DNA from: Prorocentrum cordatum
Taxonomy: Eukaryota > Sar > Dinophyceae > Prorocentrales > Prorocentraceae
Assembly (NCBI GenBank): GCA_963575745.1
Contig: CAUYUJ010014320.1
Coordinates: 243,501 to 307,500, forward strand
DNA length: 64,000 bases
Direction of reading: 5' to 3'
In this document: positions 1 to 10,365 of the stretch, one piece after another
How the letters are laid out: each line of letters opens with the position of its first letter
Numbering within the stretch: the first letter of the stretch is position 1
The notes under the pieces: model-generated
The model's input: only the letters and a program-made list of their open reading frames with translations
Database searches by the model: none
Told to the model about the DNA's origin: nothing
Translations under genes and position numbers: made by a program

Positions 1-73
1 CCGCGGTCTACTGTTCATATCGCCAAGAAAAGACAAGATCGAACTAAGAGCAAGACAACAGCGCCAGCTCCTT

Positions 74-850
74 TTGCGAACGTCGCCGAGTAAGCCAATT
101 GTAAGCGAAATACCAGCTGGTGGCACAGACGAAGAACGCAATTCTCTATGTCTAAGTCAAATGTATGATGGGCTGCTTCACGCAAAGCGCGGCGAGGCAC
201 GCGCTAACACCCAGGGGCCCGTGCAAAGGGCCTGGCTTCATACCGCTCAGAATGTGAACCCCCTGCCGCGCCGATACGGCAGTGGCGAATCAGCGAGACA
301 AGACATCCCCCCTGGCAGCGAAAACGCACGGCCCCTCTCCAGCAACGAACTGGCGGGAGAAGGCGCCTTTTCAGGGCCCTTCTCCCGCCAGCGGGACAGG
401 GAGCCATTTCAGGGTCCCTCTCCCGCCGCCGGACAGGGAGCCTTGTCAGGGCCCCTCTCCGACAACGCACGAGCGGGAGAGGGAGCCTTTTTGAGATTCC
501 GTCTCCCGCGCCAGACAAGGAGCATTTCCACGGCCCCTCTCCAGCAACGCACGACGGGACAAGGAGCCTTCTCGGGATCCTTCTCCCGCCAGCCGGACAG
601 GGAACCTTTTCAGGGTCCCTTTCCCGCCGCCGGACAAGGATCCTTTTCAGGGTCCTTCCCCGGCAAAGAACGAACGGGGCAGGGGGCCTTTGCAGGTTCC
701 ATATCCCGCCACCAAGAGAGAGGAGAAACATCACGTTCCCCTTGCCAGCACAGAAGCGCCCTACGTGGAACAGCTGTCCGCCAAGGAAGCGCGTGCAAGG
801 AAAGATTTGCGCAAGACCTTGCAGCAGCATCGCGACCACATGTAATATAG
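74..850 (+). CDS. Doubtful ORF over a degenerate minisatellite
   Basis: A 258-codon open frame translates mostly as degenerate repeats of about 15-17 residues (GQGAFSGSFS-like), because the DNA below it is a minisatellite with recurring blocks such as GGACAGGGAGCC and TTTTCAGGGTCCC between about 340 and 715. The minus strand and the other plus frame are also open here, as expected for repeats whose unit length is near a multiple of three. No domain is recognised and no spliced leader or intron signal is seen. I list it because it is the longest plus-strand frame in the first kilobase; it is probably not a gene. Confidence 0.15.
   Translation: MRTSPSKPIVSEIPAGGTDEERNSLCLSQMYDGLLHAKRGEARANTQGPVQRAWLHTAQNVNPLPRRYGSGESARQDIPPGSENARPLSSNELAGEGAFSGPFSRQRDREPFQGPSPAAGQGALSGPLSDNARAGEGAFLRFRLPRQTRSISTAPLQQRTTGQGAFSGSFSRQPDREPFQGPFPAAGQGSFSGSFPGKERTGQGAFAGSISRHQERGETSRSPCQHRSALRGTAVRQGSACKERFAQDLAAASRPHVI
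340..715. repeat. Minisatellite, about 45-54 bp unit
   Basis: Imperfect tandem copies of a unit built from GGGAGAAGG, CCTTTTCAGGG and TCTCCCGCC blocks. Copies differ by substitutions and small indels, so the period is approximate. Confidence 0.6.
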
Positions 851-984
851 GCGCGCTCCCCGGGCGCTCACAGGGTACACGTATGGGCGCGCGCGCCCCG
901 AAAGTTCGCAAGCGTATTCCTGGTGTTCCCCCCGCACTGCCCCCCACACGAATAAAATGACGACCGACGGAGACTACGACTGAG

Positions 985-1245
985 GGTAGAGGAGAAGAGG
1001 GAGGAGGAGGAGGAGGAGGAGGAGAAAGAGGAAGAGGGGAAAGAGGAGGAGGAACAGGAGGAGGTGAGGATGACGAGGAGGAGGAGGGGGAGGAGGAGGT
1101 TGAACAGCAGGAGGAAGACGAAAGCGAACAGGAGGAGGATGACGAGAAAACAAAGATGTGGAGGAGAAGGAAGAGGAGGAGAAGAGGGAAGAAGAGAAGA
1201 GAAGAGGAAAACGAGGAGGAACAGGAGGAGGAGGAAAAGCAATAT
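985..1245. repeat. Purine-rich GAG/GGA tract
   Basis: About 260 bp almost free of pyrimidines on the plus strand. It is the first of several GGA/CCT tracts in the window. The long open frames here (poly-Arg/Glu or poly-Ser) come from the repeat and are not genes. Confidence 0.8.
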
Positions 1246-1462
1246 GATGGTATCGAGGGCCCGTACGAAAGCAACGTCGAAATAATATCTGAAACGAAAC
1301 GCTTACGTTTTGGAAAAAAAGCTGTTGAACACAATCATGTTTCACTCCTTTCAACAACCTTGGAGGTCATCCGAATTCGCTCCGAAAAGATATCGGACGG
1401 CCTGTGCCAATTTGATTTTTAAATGAAGCAATCGATGCGTTTCCTCTTATAAACAAAATAAG

Positions 1463-1712
1463 CCTGGAACCCAGAGGCTCGCCACGGACCGTTCCCTGAG
1501 GTCCAGGATACGTTGTATGTTGTTGTTTCTTGTTTCATAATGTTTGCATTTTTCTAATTTTCCAAATTGGCCCAAGAAGCAATACGCATGTCCTTTTGTG
1601 GCGGATTACCAGAAGGCGTCCTTTTGCACCAATTCGAAAAAATAAAACACTAAAGCGACACGTGGGCCAGGAACCCAGAGGCTCGCCACGGACCGCCCCC
1701 TGAGGTCCAGTT
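1463..1712 (+). repeat. Two copies of an AACCCAGAGGCTCGCC repeat
   Basis: Two copies of a roughly 45-bp conserved core start near 1467 and 1671. Each runs AACCCAGAGGCTCGCCACGG, then ACCG, a short C/T-rich stretch and CTGAGGTCCAG. The core is followed by a less conserved T-rich segment containing a TTTGCA...CAAATTGGC block. Further copies lie at 7088 and 7377. The LINE at 1.72-6.85 kb therefore sits inside an older tandem array with units of roughly 200-290 bp. Confidence 0.75.
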
Positions 1713-1770
1713 TATGTATATATACATATATATCACTCGTAATTCATGAAGGCCTGTGAAGGCAGCGTGC

Positions 1771-2973
1771 CTAGACAGGCACTGTATATGTATGAAGTAG
1801 CATTGCGCGCCCAGCCTTCGCACTTGCGATGGCAGCGCTCGGAGAGGCCCACTCCTCTGGGGTGAGGCGGGCCTGTATATTGTACGTGTGGAACGCTATG
1901 ATCACGCGTTCAAAAGCCAAACGATGAGATCCACTTGACACGCCAGTCCGCAGCCCTAGGCGTTCGGACAGGCACTCAGGGGCGAGGGTGCGAATGTGCC
2001 AGGCCATGCAGACAGCGTGCCACATGTGCGAGCAAACAACATAGCGCGGCATGGCGTCGGACGCCGATGGGTCATCTACTCTCGAGCAGCCGAAGACGCA
2101 CCCCTGTACTCCAGCAGCTCGGCGGAGCCTGCGAGAAGTGGTCCAGCCACCGGCCCAAGTTTTTACAAGGGCCGATTGGCCCGAAGGCGGAAACGATTTC
2201 AAAAGCTCCAGGACGGGTTCCCATTCGATCGTGTCCGCGGGAGGCTCCGATCCCTGGGGCCACCAAGACTTCAGACGGGAGAGGAAGGTGGGGACAAGGG
2301 AGGACACATCAAGGAGCGAGGAGAGGAGGTGGGAGTGGATGAAGCGCTGCAGGTGGATGGGCGCCGCAGGCGATCGATCAGCAGCAGCGCGCTTGGCAGC
2401 GCGCCACTCAGCGAGGGCAGAGCGGCAGGCCTTCATCAGCAGGTCAGGGCGAGGCTTGTCCTTGTGCCCCGTGGCCGCCTCCCTCAGGTACAGTGCGAGG
2501 GGCGGCTCCTTCCAGTGCTTGGGGGCCATGTTGGGAAGGTTCCCGAAGTGCTGGAACTCGAGATCATTCTGAATCGCCAAGTGCAGCCTGCGCATCCAGA
2601 GGTCCCAGTTCGTGATCGTCTCTTTGGCACTGCGAATGAGCGTTGCGGCAGCCGAGAGCTCCATCGATGTGATCTTGAGCGCCTTCGACCACTGCCCTAT
2701 GCTCAGAATGTCCACCAGGCGCATGGACTGGGGCGGAATGTGCCAGATGCGGCGCAGCAGCCAGGCTTCCTGGCGTCTGAGATGCGAGGGCCATGGGGCC
2801 AGTTGGGCCATGTAGGAGGCCTTCGAGGCAGCCCTCTGGTTGTACAACACGATGCTCGTGTTGGTTGGGGCACACGAGTCCGCTATCGCATGCGCTACTA
2901 CCTTCCAGCCCTCGACCACCTTCTGCCATCGCACGTCGTTGGAAACCGCAGGTCCCAGAAGCACCCCGAGGTA
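1771..2973 (-). pseudogene. LINE ORF2, C-terminal part (thumb and zinc-binding region)
   Basis: About 400 codons in the same frame as the upstream RT part, separated from it only by the TAA at 2974-2976. The text just after the stop reads YLGVLLG, the conserved segment that follows the RT palm in LINEs, so the stop interrupts one protein. Near the C-terminus CVFGC, then VVCSHMWHAVC, form a Cys/His cluster typical of the C-terminal zinc-binding region of LINE ORF2. The real stop precedes a short 3' UTR and the flanking microsatellite. Homology to the family is clear from position and motifs; activity is unlikely. Confidence 0.8.
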
Positions 2974-4953
2974 TTATGCCATCGGTACGATCTGCATCTT
3001 CTCCCACCGCGGCACCAATTCCAGCAGCTTGGCGTCTACACGGGACTGCAACTCTGTGCTGAACTCCGCCGCCAACGGGACGATCTTGCACTTCATCGTC
3101 TTGAGGGTGAGCCTCGCCAGCTTCTCCGCCGCAGCAAAGACCTGGCTGAGTGGCTTCAGCATCTGCATCGAGGGGAGGACTGATCCAATGTCATCCGCGC
3201 ACACACCGATCACTGCCTGCTTATGATGACGGGTGCGATGGAACGTATCCCTGATCAGCGGGTCCATGCCGACTGCCCAGAGCGTGCCCGACCATGGACA
3301 GCCCTGGAGGATGCCCGAGCCCAGCCAGCAGAATATGCGCAGCTGGCCGCTCAGGTTGGCCCATGCCAGTGGGAAGAGGTAGATGGCGTCCACCATGTTG
3401 AGGATCGCGGAGGGGAATCCGCCCAGCTGTAAGACAGCGCGGAGGAAGAAGCGGCACATCGAGGGGAACGCGTCGCCGAAGTCGAACATCATCATCAATG
3501 GGTCCCTCTCGTGGATACGCGGGGCCATGGCTACGATCCTCGACTGCGCATCCATCATGACCACATGTTCAATGAAGCGGCGACGAGGGAGAAACCCCTT
3601 CTGCGCATGGTGAGCGGTCTTCGCGACAATCGGCTTCATCAGGAAGTTGCCCATGGCCGCAACAATCTTGCAGTCAGTGTTCTTGAGCGAGAGGGGTCGC
3701 GTAGCCTTCGCCAACCTTGTCGCGGTCTGGCGGTCTTCAGGCTCCGAGCCCTTAGGAGTGAATATCAGCAGCGACTCGTTGAAGTCCAGTGGGGCGGGGA
3801 GACCTCTCATGATCTCGTGCGTGACATTGAGAAGGACTTGCGCTGCCATGGGGGTCTCCTTCCAGGCCATGTACGGAAGACCGTCAGGACCAGGAGCTGA
3901 GTTGTTCATATGTCCGGTGAGGTGCTTCATCTTGCCAATCGTGGGGATGTCCATGTCAGAGCAGTCGAACTTCTGGGCGTGCTTCTTCAGGTAGCGGACG
4001 ACGGGCTGGGTGTGGCTCGGCTTCGGCTGAAATACTAGCGCCCACTGTTTCTGCAGCTCCGCAATCATCTCATCAGGGTTGGACGTCTTGGAGTTGTCGC
4101 GCAGCACTTCAATGGCTTTGAGCTTCAGAACCTTGCCAGAAGGGGCCCACAGCTTGCCACTCCGTGTGATCGCCCTCTGCATCTTACGTAGTCGCTGACG
4201 TTCCCGAGCGGGGGTGTCAGATGCTTTCTCCTGCGAGTGAATAGCCTCCAGTCGTTCATCTCGGTATTGTTGCTGGAGTTCATCAAACTTCCTGCTAAAC
4301 TCCAGTGGGTTCTTCAGGGTGACATTGGGCGCATCCGAGAGGTCCAAGAATGTGGCGCCCAGCTCCGTGCGCTCTATGAGGGCGCGCGCGGCCTTCACGT
4401 CGCCCCTCCAAACTGCTCGTGGTATCGATATGCAAGTCGTAAGAGCCGCCGCCGTGCACGGAGCGCGGGAATTGGCGAGGTCACTGCGAGTGAGACGGGC
4501 CGCTTCGCGCTGGAGACGTTTGAGCTCTCGAAGTTGCGCGAAGGGGACGTAGGGCTGCCAGGGCGAGGATTCCATCAGGATGCCCAGGTAGTGCTCGAAG
4601 AGAGGGTGCTCGAAGATGCACTTTGGGATGGGCTGGAGCTGTCCGTTCTCCTCCTGCTGCCGGTGGGCGAAGCGGAGGTGGACAGGGGCGTGGTCAGAAA
4701 TGCCTCGGTCATATAGTACTTCGGGGGCCAGCGGGACATCTGCTCGCGCGCACCACTGCAATAGCATCCATGGTGGGGTGCTGACATAAATCTTGTCAAT
4801 CCGCGTGCACTGCTGTGATTGCTCCGTGTAGTGTGTAGGAATCTCAGGGTCCACCTCCGTCATGTTCGTCAGCACCGGCTCCCAAGCCAGCTGGTGTTCA
4901 GGGTTGTGTCGGCGTAGACGAGGTAGGCCTTCGTTGACCAGTGGCGCCTTCAT
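2974..4953 (-). pseudogene. LINE ORF2, end of endonuclease plus reverse transcriptase
   Basis: A 659-codon segment. The start completes the APE-like endonuclease: RIDKIYVS and the catalytic ISDHAPV motif lie within the first 100 residues. After a linker come the RT motifs: APGPDGLPY (about residue 357), FDFGDAFPS with the motif A aspartate, GILQGCPWSG (motif B) and CADDIG (motif C, a Cys variant of YxDD). These make it the polymerase of target-primed reverse transcription. The frame joins the upstream endonuclease half across the eight-G run at 4959-4966 and is cut by the TAA at its end. The RT catalytic aspartates are all present, so decay seems recent. Confidence 0.9.
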
Positions 4954-5526
4954 CTCCAGGGGGGGGCCTCACCCATGAAGTTGAAGTCACCCATGACGAT
5001 GATCGTGATGCGCTCGGGCTGCTGCGAGGCGGTGATCACCTCGGCGCGGATGGAGCGCGTGACCTTGTCGACCTCCTGCGCTGTCAGCCTGAAGTTGTGA
5101 ACGTTGTAGTTGACCACCATGATCGGAAGAGCGCCTTGAGCCGCCTCGGACTCTGTCAGCGTCCTGATGAGGAGGCGCTGCACTCGGCCAGGGACCAGCT
5201 CCGTGCGTGTGAAGCGTGACTCGTCATCAGCAATGGATTGTGGGAGGCCAGGGACAATGGTGGCCACACCGCCCGAGCCCCGCTCGGGGATGGAAGAGAA
5301 GATCGACGCCTCAATGTGCGCGAGGTGGACTGCATGCTGAAATTCATGATGTGACCCGTGTACTTCCTGCAGAGCCAGCAGGGAGGTGGAGCGCAGCGCT
5401 TCAGACATGCACTGAAGCTTGCGACGTCGTTGCATGATATTGTTACACAGCAGAGCACGTGCATTCCACGTGGTGAACGAGATGCTCTGGTGCGAGTGAG
5501 AGGCTCTCCATGGAGCCAGAGTACGG
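4950..5526 (-). pseudogene. LINE ORF2, N-terminal APE endonuclease half
   Basis: This frame opens inside the end of ORF1 and carries the first half of an apurinic-type endonuclease: FTTWNARAL (active-site Asn), LLALQEVHGS (catalytic Glu) and IIVMGDFNF (catalytic Asp and Asn). It nicks the target DNA in family members. The frame ends three codons after GEAPP at a run of eight G (C on the coding strand). The other half continues in another frame from the same spot, so a single-base indel in the homopolymer explains the break. No clear ATG marks the start; translation may couple to the end of ORF1. Confidence 0.85.
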
Positions 5527-6636
5527 CTAAATCCTCCACTGGACCTCCCTCTCCTCCAAGGTGGTCCTGAAGAACTCTTCGAAGCTCTGCTTGATGGCGT
5601 CCCTGTTGATGGAGTGCGTGGAGCACCCGTCGTAGTTGAAGAGCAGGCGGGAGGGAGTCTCTCGCGTGGCACCGACCACCACCGGGACCACGGGCATGTT
5701 GTTACAATAGATGACACCTTGCTGGCGATCTGCCCTCCAACGTTTGTCGGGGGCAAGCTCACGACCAAACTGCGCGAGCTTCTTGGACTGGAACTCACAT
5801 CTTGCCGACTTCGCTGATCTGTCCAGGCCGAGGTAGAGCCGCGAGTTCTGCCCGTGTGCGTTGGCCACCTCCGTCTGGAGCCAGGAGCCGTCCACTTGCT
5901 TGAGTTTGGCATAGAAGGCGCGAACTTTGCGCGCGGCCGCACTGGCCTGACCCGAGAACTGAACCACGAATCGGCGTGCAGGACTTTTCCCTTGGACAGA
6001 CCATTGACCAGGCTCCATCTCGCAACTGTCCATGATGGGCTGGATGCTCTCCTTGAGCTTCTCAGCAGTGAAATTCTCGGCAGCGGTGCCCACAATGATG
6101 CTGGTGTCGGCGTCTCGGTCCCACTCCAGCAGTCCCTCGTAGTCTTTGATGGGGACCTGGGCCTCCTGCATATGGAGCTGCTTGCGCATGTCAGCGAGCT
6201 GCTCTCGGATCTGCTTGTTGGCCTCCTCGAGGCGCTGCGCCGAGGTCTGGAGCTCGCTGATGTCGCCTCTGAACTGTGCGATCTGGGTGGCTTGTTGGGC
6301 CACGACCGCCGCCAGCGGGCCCTTGAGCTGCTCTCCGAAGTTCGCGATGACCTCTGCCTTAACCGTGGCCAGCTTGGCGTCCAGCTGCTTCGTGAGGAAG
6401 TCCTGGGAGGCTGTGATGGCCGCCTGCACCGCGCCCATGGGGTCCACGACGGGGGTCCCGCGCTCGCCACCAGCGTCCGTTGTCCGTGGCCTCTTGGCCC
6501 ACGGGTCAGCTCCAAGGAGTTGCAGTGGGTCGCCACCACCGTCAACTGGCGAGGGGCCACCAGCAGCCCGAGGCGCAGGAGAGCCAGGAGCAGCGCGAGG
6601 AGTGCCAGGGGCGGAGGCCGCCGCACCAAGGAGCAT
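5527..6636 (-). CDS. LINE ORF1 protein (coiled coil, nucleic-acid-binding type)
   Basis: The frame is open from inside the spliced-leader scar (6834). The first ATG in this frame is at 6636, giving about 369 residues. The N-terminus is rich in Ala, Pro and Gly. Residues roughly 80-165 form a Gln/Glu-rich heptad pattern with many Leu, Ile and Ala, a likely coiled coil. The last 200 residues contain VVQFSGQASAAARKVRAF, which resembles an RRM-like strand-helix segment. This layout (coiled coil then RNA-binding fold) is that of LINE ORF1 proteins that package the element's RNA. The ATG right behind the leader (6809) is in another frame, which stays open into the endonuclease, so either start is possible. 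Confidence 0.7.
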   Translation of the reverse strand: MLLGAAASAPGTPRAAPGSPAPRAAGGPSPVDGGGDPLQLLGADPWAKRPRTTDAGGERGTPVVDPMGAVQAAITASQDFLTKQLDAKLATVKAEVIANFGEQLKGPLAAVVAQQATQIAQFRGDISELQTSAQRLEEANKQIREQLADMRKQLHMQEAQVPIKDYEGLLEWDRDADTSIIVGTAAENFTAEKLKESIQPIMDSCEMEPGQWSVQGKSPARRFVVQFSGQASAAARKVRAFYAKLKQVDGSWLQTEVANAHGQNSRLYLGLDRSAKSARCEFQSKKLAQFGRELAPDKRWRADRQQGVIYCNNMPVVPVVVGATRETPSRLLFNYDGCSTHSINRDAIKQSFEEFFRTTLEEREVQWRI

Positions 6637-6806
6637 CTCAGAGTTAGCTTTGCCGCTTGCTCCCACGGGGCTGAATGGGTGGAGCAAGGGCGTGTACGAG
6701 AAAAGGCACTGGGCGCCAGTGGCGCACGAGAGAAGACTTCTTGTCCTGTGACGGGAGAGACGGCGAACAGAAGCCCCGAGGACTCGAGGTGTTGCCCACC
6801 CCCCGC

Positions 6807-6845
6807 CATCTTGAGCCAAAATGGCTTGAGCCAAAATGGCTACGG

Positions 6846-6849
<4 letters not shown>
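6807..6849 (-). promoter_or_regulatory. Tandem spliced-leader relic joined to an ATG
   Basis: On the minus strand the sequence reads CCGTAGCCATTTTGGCTCAAG, then CCATTTTGGCTCAAG, then ATG at 6809. The first block matches the conserved dinoflagellate spliced leader; the second is the same leader without its first six or seven bases. Such chains form when a trans-spliced mRNA is retroposed and the new copy is trans-spliced again inside the old leader. It therefore marks the 5' end of the LINE transcript and two rounds of trans-splicing. Confidence 0.92.
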
Positions 6850-6885
<36 letters not shown>

Positions 6886-6945
6886 AAACAGAAACATACA
6901 TACATACATATATATAGATATATATATACATTGATTATACATATA
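6850..6945. repeat. TA and CATA microsatellite
   Basis: (TA)n from about 6852 to 6882, then ACATACATACATA and more TA repeats. It lies immediately outside the LINE 5' end. Confidence 0.9.
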
Positions 6946-7316
6946 TGTGTTGGCGCAGTGTTTGCAATTCTTCATTTTTACAAATGGGCGGCACAATACT
7001 CATTGTGTGGCTGATTACAAGAAGGTTTCCTTACGTGGCAATGTCTCTTTTAGTTCTCAAACCATGCATGTTCATATAAAAGATATGGGAACCCAGGCGG
7101 TCGCCACGGACCGTCACCTGAGGTCCAGGATATGTTGTGGTTTCTATGTTTGTTTATGTGTTTGCTATGTTTGCAATCTTTACATTCTTTCAAATTGGCA
7201 GAACACGAATTCCTGTTGTGGCTGATTATACACAAGATTTCCTTATGTGGCAATTTGTAGATATATGTATATATGTATACGTATAAAAAAACGAAAAACG
7301 ACACACACACACACAC

Positions 7317-7363
<47 letters not shown>

Positions 7364-7500
7364 CTGGGAACCCAGAGGCTCGCCACGGACCGCCCCCTGA
7401 GGTCCAGGATACGTTGTTTCTTTTAATGTTTGGAGTTTTTGCTATTTCTTAAATTTTCCAAGCTGGCACAAAAGGGATCTCTCTTGTGCTTTATAACAAG
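6946..7500 (+). repeat. Further units of the AACCCAGAGG tandem array
   Basis: Core copies begin near 7088 and 7377. Each is followed by a T-rich segment with TTTGCA, CAAATTGGC and TTGTGGCTGATTA blocks; a partial unit precedes them at 6946-7070. A CA run followed by TA microsatellite (7300-7361) sits between the units. The units match those left of the LINE (1.46-1.71 kb). Confidence 0.7.
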
Positions 7501-7554
7501 ACGAATCTCTGTTGTGCCCATTTGAAAAGATTCTGTTATCTGGCACAATCATCT

Positions 7555-8240
7555 CCATTCCCCCCCGCCTTCGAGGCCCCAAAACCCGAAAACCTCCCAA
7601 GACGAACCAAGATTGCAACAAGAGGCCTCCAAGACGGCCCAAGAGGGCCCCGAATCGCCGCACTGTCGGTCCAGGACGCCACAGCAGCCTCCACATGGCG
7701 CATAAGGTTTCCAAAACGCCCCCAAAGGCGTTCAAGAGCAATCCCAAGAGGGCCCAAGAGGCACAATTCATTGTTTTGCGTGAGATGTTTGATAGATTTG
7801 TTGCAGGTTCTTGCTTTCTCGGCCTCTCGACAATCCAAAACGGCCCAAAAGGCACCAAAGATCACCCAAAGATAACCCCAAAGGCCTCCAAGAGGGCCCA
7901 AAAACTACCCAAGAGGGCCCCAAGACGGCCCAAGAAGCCTCGAAGACGGCCCAAGAGGCCCCGAAGACGGCTCCAAGAGGGTGCCTGGACGGGGTGGCCG
8001 AACGGACATTTCGAGCCCTCGGCCTGAGAGGCTCCCTGGAAGCGCCCACAAGCCCCGCCAAAAACCCCAAGAGACCCCCAAGAGGCTTCCGGGGAACCCC
8101 GAGAGGCCCCCAACAGCCTCTCGACAGGCCCCATGAAGCCCCCAAGATGCCCCCAAACTGCCTACCCAAGGGGTCTCCGAAAGCGCCCCGAAGAGACCTC
8201 AAGAAGCATGGAGGACTCTGGCCCACGTCAGCATCGCCGT
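7555..8240 (+). repeat. Short-period CCAAGAGGCCC array
   Basis: Dozens of degenerate repeats of about 9-12 bp built on CCCAAGAGG / GCCTCCAAGACGG. Related arrays occur at 14.97-15.11, 29.57-30.0 and 31.28-32.1 kb. Open frames on both strands reflect the repeat, not genes. Confidence 0.7.
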
Positions 8241-8429
8241 CGTCGTCGTTCATGGTCGGCGGCGCAGGCCGTACGGCTTCTCCAATACGTAGCACCCCGC
8301 AGATGCGGATAAGAGTGAGGGGCGGTGGGGACGTCGGCAGTCTGCGAGACTCTGGAGACGCCCGCCGCAAGCGCCAAAGTTTCACAAATTATATAACGAG
8401 CCGGCCGCAAACGCCGATTTTTTTTCAAA

Positions 8430-8810
8430 CCGATGTGGGTCGGTCGCGGGTGGGTCGTATGTGGGTCGCGGGTGGGTCGCGGGGTGGGTCGCGGATGGGT
8501 CGATACCGAGTCGCGGGTGGGTCGCGGGTGGGTCGCGGATTGGTCGCGGGGTGGGTTGCAAGTGGTTCGCGGGGTGGGTCGCGGGTGGGTTGCGGGTGGG
8601 TCGCGGGTCGGTCTCGGGGTGGGTCGCGGGTGGATCGCGGATTGGGTCATGGGTGGGTCGCGGGGTAGGTCGCGGGGGTGGTCGCGGGGTGGGTCGCGGG
8701 GTGGGTCGCGGGGTGGGTCGCGGGTGGGTCGCGGGGTAGGTCGCGGGGGTGGTCCCGGGGTGGGTCGCGGGGTGGGTCGCGGGGTGGGTCGCGGGTGGGT
8801 CGCGAGGGGG
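8430..8810 (+). repeat. GTGGGTCGCGG minisatellite
   Basis: More than 30 head-to-tail copies of an 11-bp unit GTGGGTCGCGG with 10-bp variants. G-triplets recur every few bases, so the plus strand could form G-quadruplexes. Confidence 0.9.
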
Positions 8811-8817
8811 ACGACGA

Positions 8818-10294
8818 CAACCAACAACAACAACAACAATAAGAACAACGGCAATCATTTTAAGACTGTTCGCTCTCATCTGTTCGAATGCCCGTTAACG
8901 CGTATTTCTCAAACCCTCGTTACCCGCCCTCTTCGTCTTCGATCGTACCCCTTTTGGGGGGTATACCCTTCTTCCCTGCAGACCGGGCCCCGGCAAGCGG
9001 CGGGGCGGCCGCGGCCCGTCGGCCTGGCCAGCGGCAGCGCTGATCGGCGGCAACCCGACCCCAAGAGGGACGGACAAGGGACCGACCACGACGACGACGA
9101 CGTCGACGACGACGACGGTGACGACGACGACGACGACGACGACGAGCGAAAGCCAGAGCGAGAGAGAGAACGACAGCAGGGCCACGAATGGCACGAAGTA
9201 GGCCACGAAGGGCAGATAATGCGGGGCCACGACGGGAATGCGTATGGGGCCACGAAGAGCGCGAACGAACGGGGGCCACGAAGTGCAGATAATGCGGGGC
9301 CACAGAAGGCAACGACGGGGCCACTGAGGGTAGCAACTGGGACACGTAGGACAGCGAGGGGGCCACAAAGGGCGACAGCGGGGCCACGAAGGACATGCAC
9401 ATGGGGCCATGACGGGTGCGAACGAGCGGGGGCCACGAATGGCATACGTATATTGGGCCGCGGAGGGCAAGGACGGGGCCACGAAGGGGGCCACGAAGGG
9501 CAGCGAGGGGGCCACGAAGGGCTGCAACGGGGCCCCGAAACAAAGCGAGGGGGCCACGAAGGGCTGCAACGGGGCCACGAAACAAAGCGAGGGGGCCACG
9601 AAGGGTTTCAACGGGGCCGCGCCACGAAGGGCAGCGAGGGGGCAACGAAGAGCTGCAACGGGGCCACGAAGGGAGGCGAGGGGGCCACGAGGGGCTGCAA
9701 CGAGGCCAAGAAGGGCAGCGAGGGGGCCACGAAGGGCTGCAACGGGGCCACGACGAAGGGCACCGAGGCGGCCACGAAGGGCTGCACCGGGGCCACGACG
9801 AAGGGCAGCGAGGGGGCAACGAAGAGCTGCAACGGGTCCACGAAGGGCAGCGAGGGGGCCACGAAGGGCTTCAACGGGGCCACGAAACAAAGCGAGGGGG
9901 CCACGAAGGGCTGCAACGGGTCCACGAAGGGCAGCGAGGGGGCCACGAAGGGCTTCAACGGGGCCACGAAGGGCAGCGAGATCCGGATTCCTAAAGAATC
10001 TGTGAAGGAGTCCTAAGCGTGAGCGCGACTCATGGGTGCTTGATTGTCGGGAGCGCGGCGCTTGAGTGAATTGCGGGACATTCCCATGCAAGGGCGCTAT
10101 TCTTGAGTAAGTGGCAAGCGAGTCTCCAGCGAGAGCGTGACTCCAGAGCGCCGAAAGCGATTCCTGAAAAATTGTAGGGGCGTCCCAAGCAAGAGCGCGA
10201 ATCCTGAATATAAATGCGAGGAGGTCTCAGGCGTGAACGGGCGCGGGCGGCCTGGCTAAATTGTAAGGAAGTATCAGGCGGGAGCCGTTGAATG
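8818..10294 (-). mobile_element. Left arm of a large inverted repeat (expanded, truncated copy)
   Basis: This is an inverted copy of 10452-11319: the CAA repeats, the ACGCGTATTTC...CCGCCCTCTTCGTCTTC segment, the GGCCGCGG...CCAGCGGCAGCGC segment, a CGA trinucleotide run (about 9088-9146) and a long GGGCCACGAAGGGC region all recur in reverse complement. It is about 600 bp longer than its partner because of a 42-bp minisatellite at 9440-9985. It lacks the outer terminal inverted repeats that flank the right copy. No transposase is encoded. Confidence 0.75.
9440..9985 (+). repeat. 42-bp minisatellite (GGGGCCACGAAGGGC)
   Basis: Alternating 21-bp subunits GGGCCACGAAGGGCTGCAAC and GGGCCACGAAGGGCAGCGAG give a 42-bp higher-order unit. 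Since 42 is a multiple of three, several frames stay open; the predicted ATKGSEG/ATKGCNG peptides are probably not real. Confidence 0.85.
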
Positions 10295-10365
10295 TTCATT
10301 TCTGAAGAAAAATCATTCCTGATCCCCCCCCCCACTGGTGCATATTTTTTTTTCTCTATCAAAAT

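Larger units (their letters stand above)
1713..6849 (-). mobile_element. LINE (non-LTR retrotransposon) with spliced-leader 5' end
   Basis: A minus-strand element of about 5.1 kb. Its 5' end is a spliced-leader scar at 6810-6845, followed by ORF1 (coiled coil) and ORF2 (APE endonuclease, reverse transcriptase, C-terminal zinc-binding region). Both flanks are TA-rich microsatellite (1713-1732 and 6850-6945), so it seems to have inserted into TA repeats inside the AACCCAGAGG array. ORF2 carries one frameshift at an eight-G run (4959-4966) and one in-frame TAA (2974-2976), so this copy is likely inactive. The exact 3' end and any target-site duplication are hidden by the microsatellite. Confidence 0.85.

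Noticed and set aside
9409-10005. Plus- and minus-strand open frames of ATKGSEG / ALRGPVAA type
   Set aside because: They follow a 42-bp minisatellite whose length is a multiple of three; no non-repeat part supports a protein.
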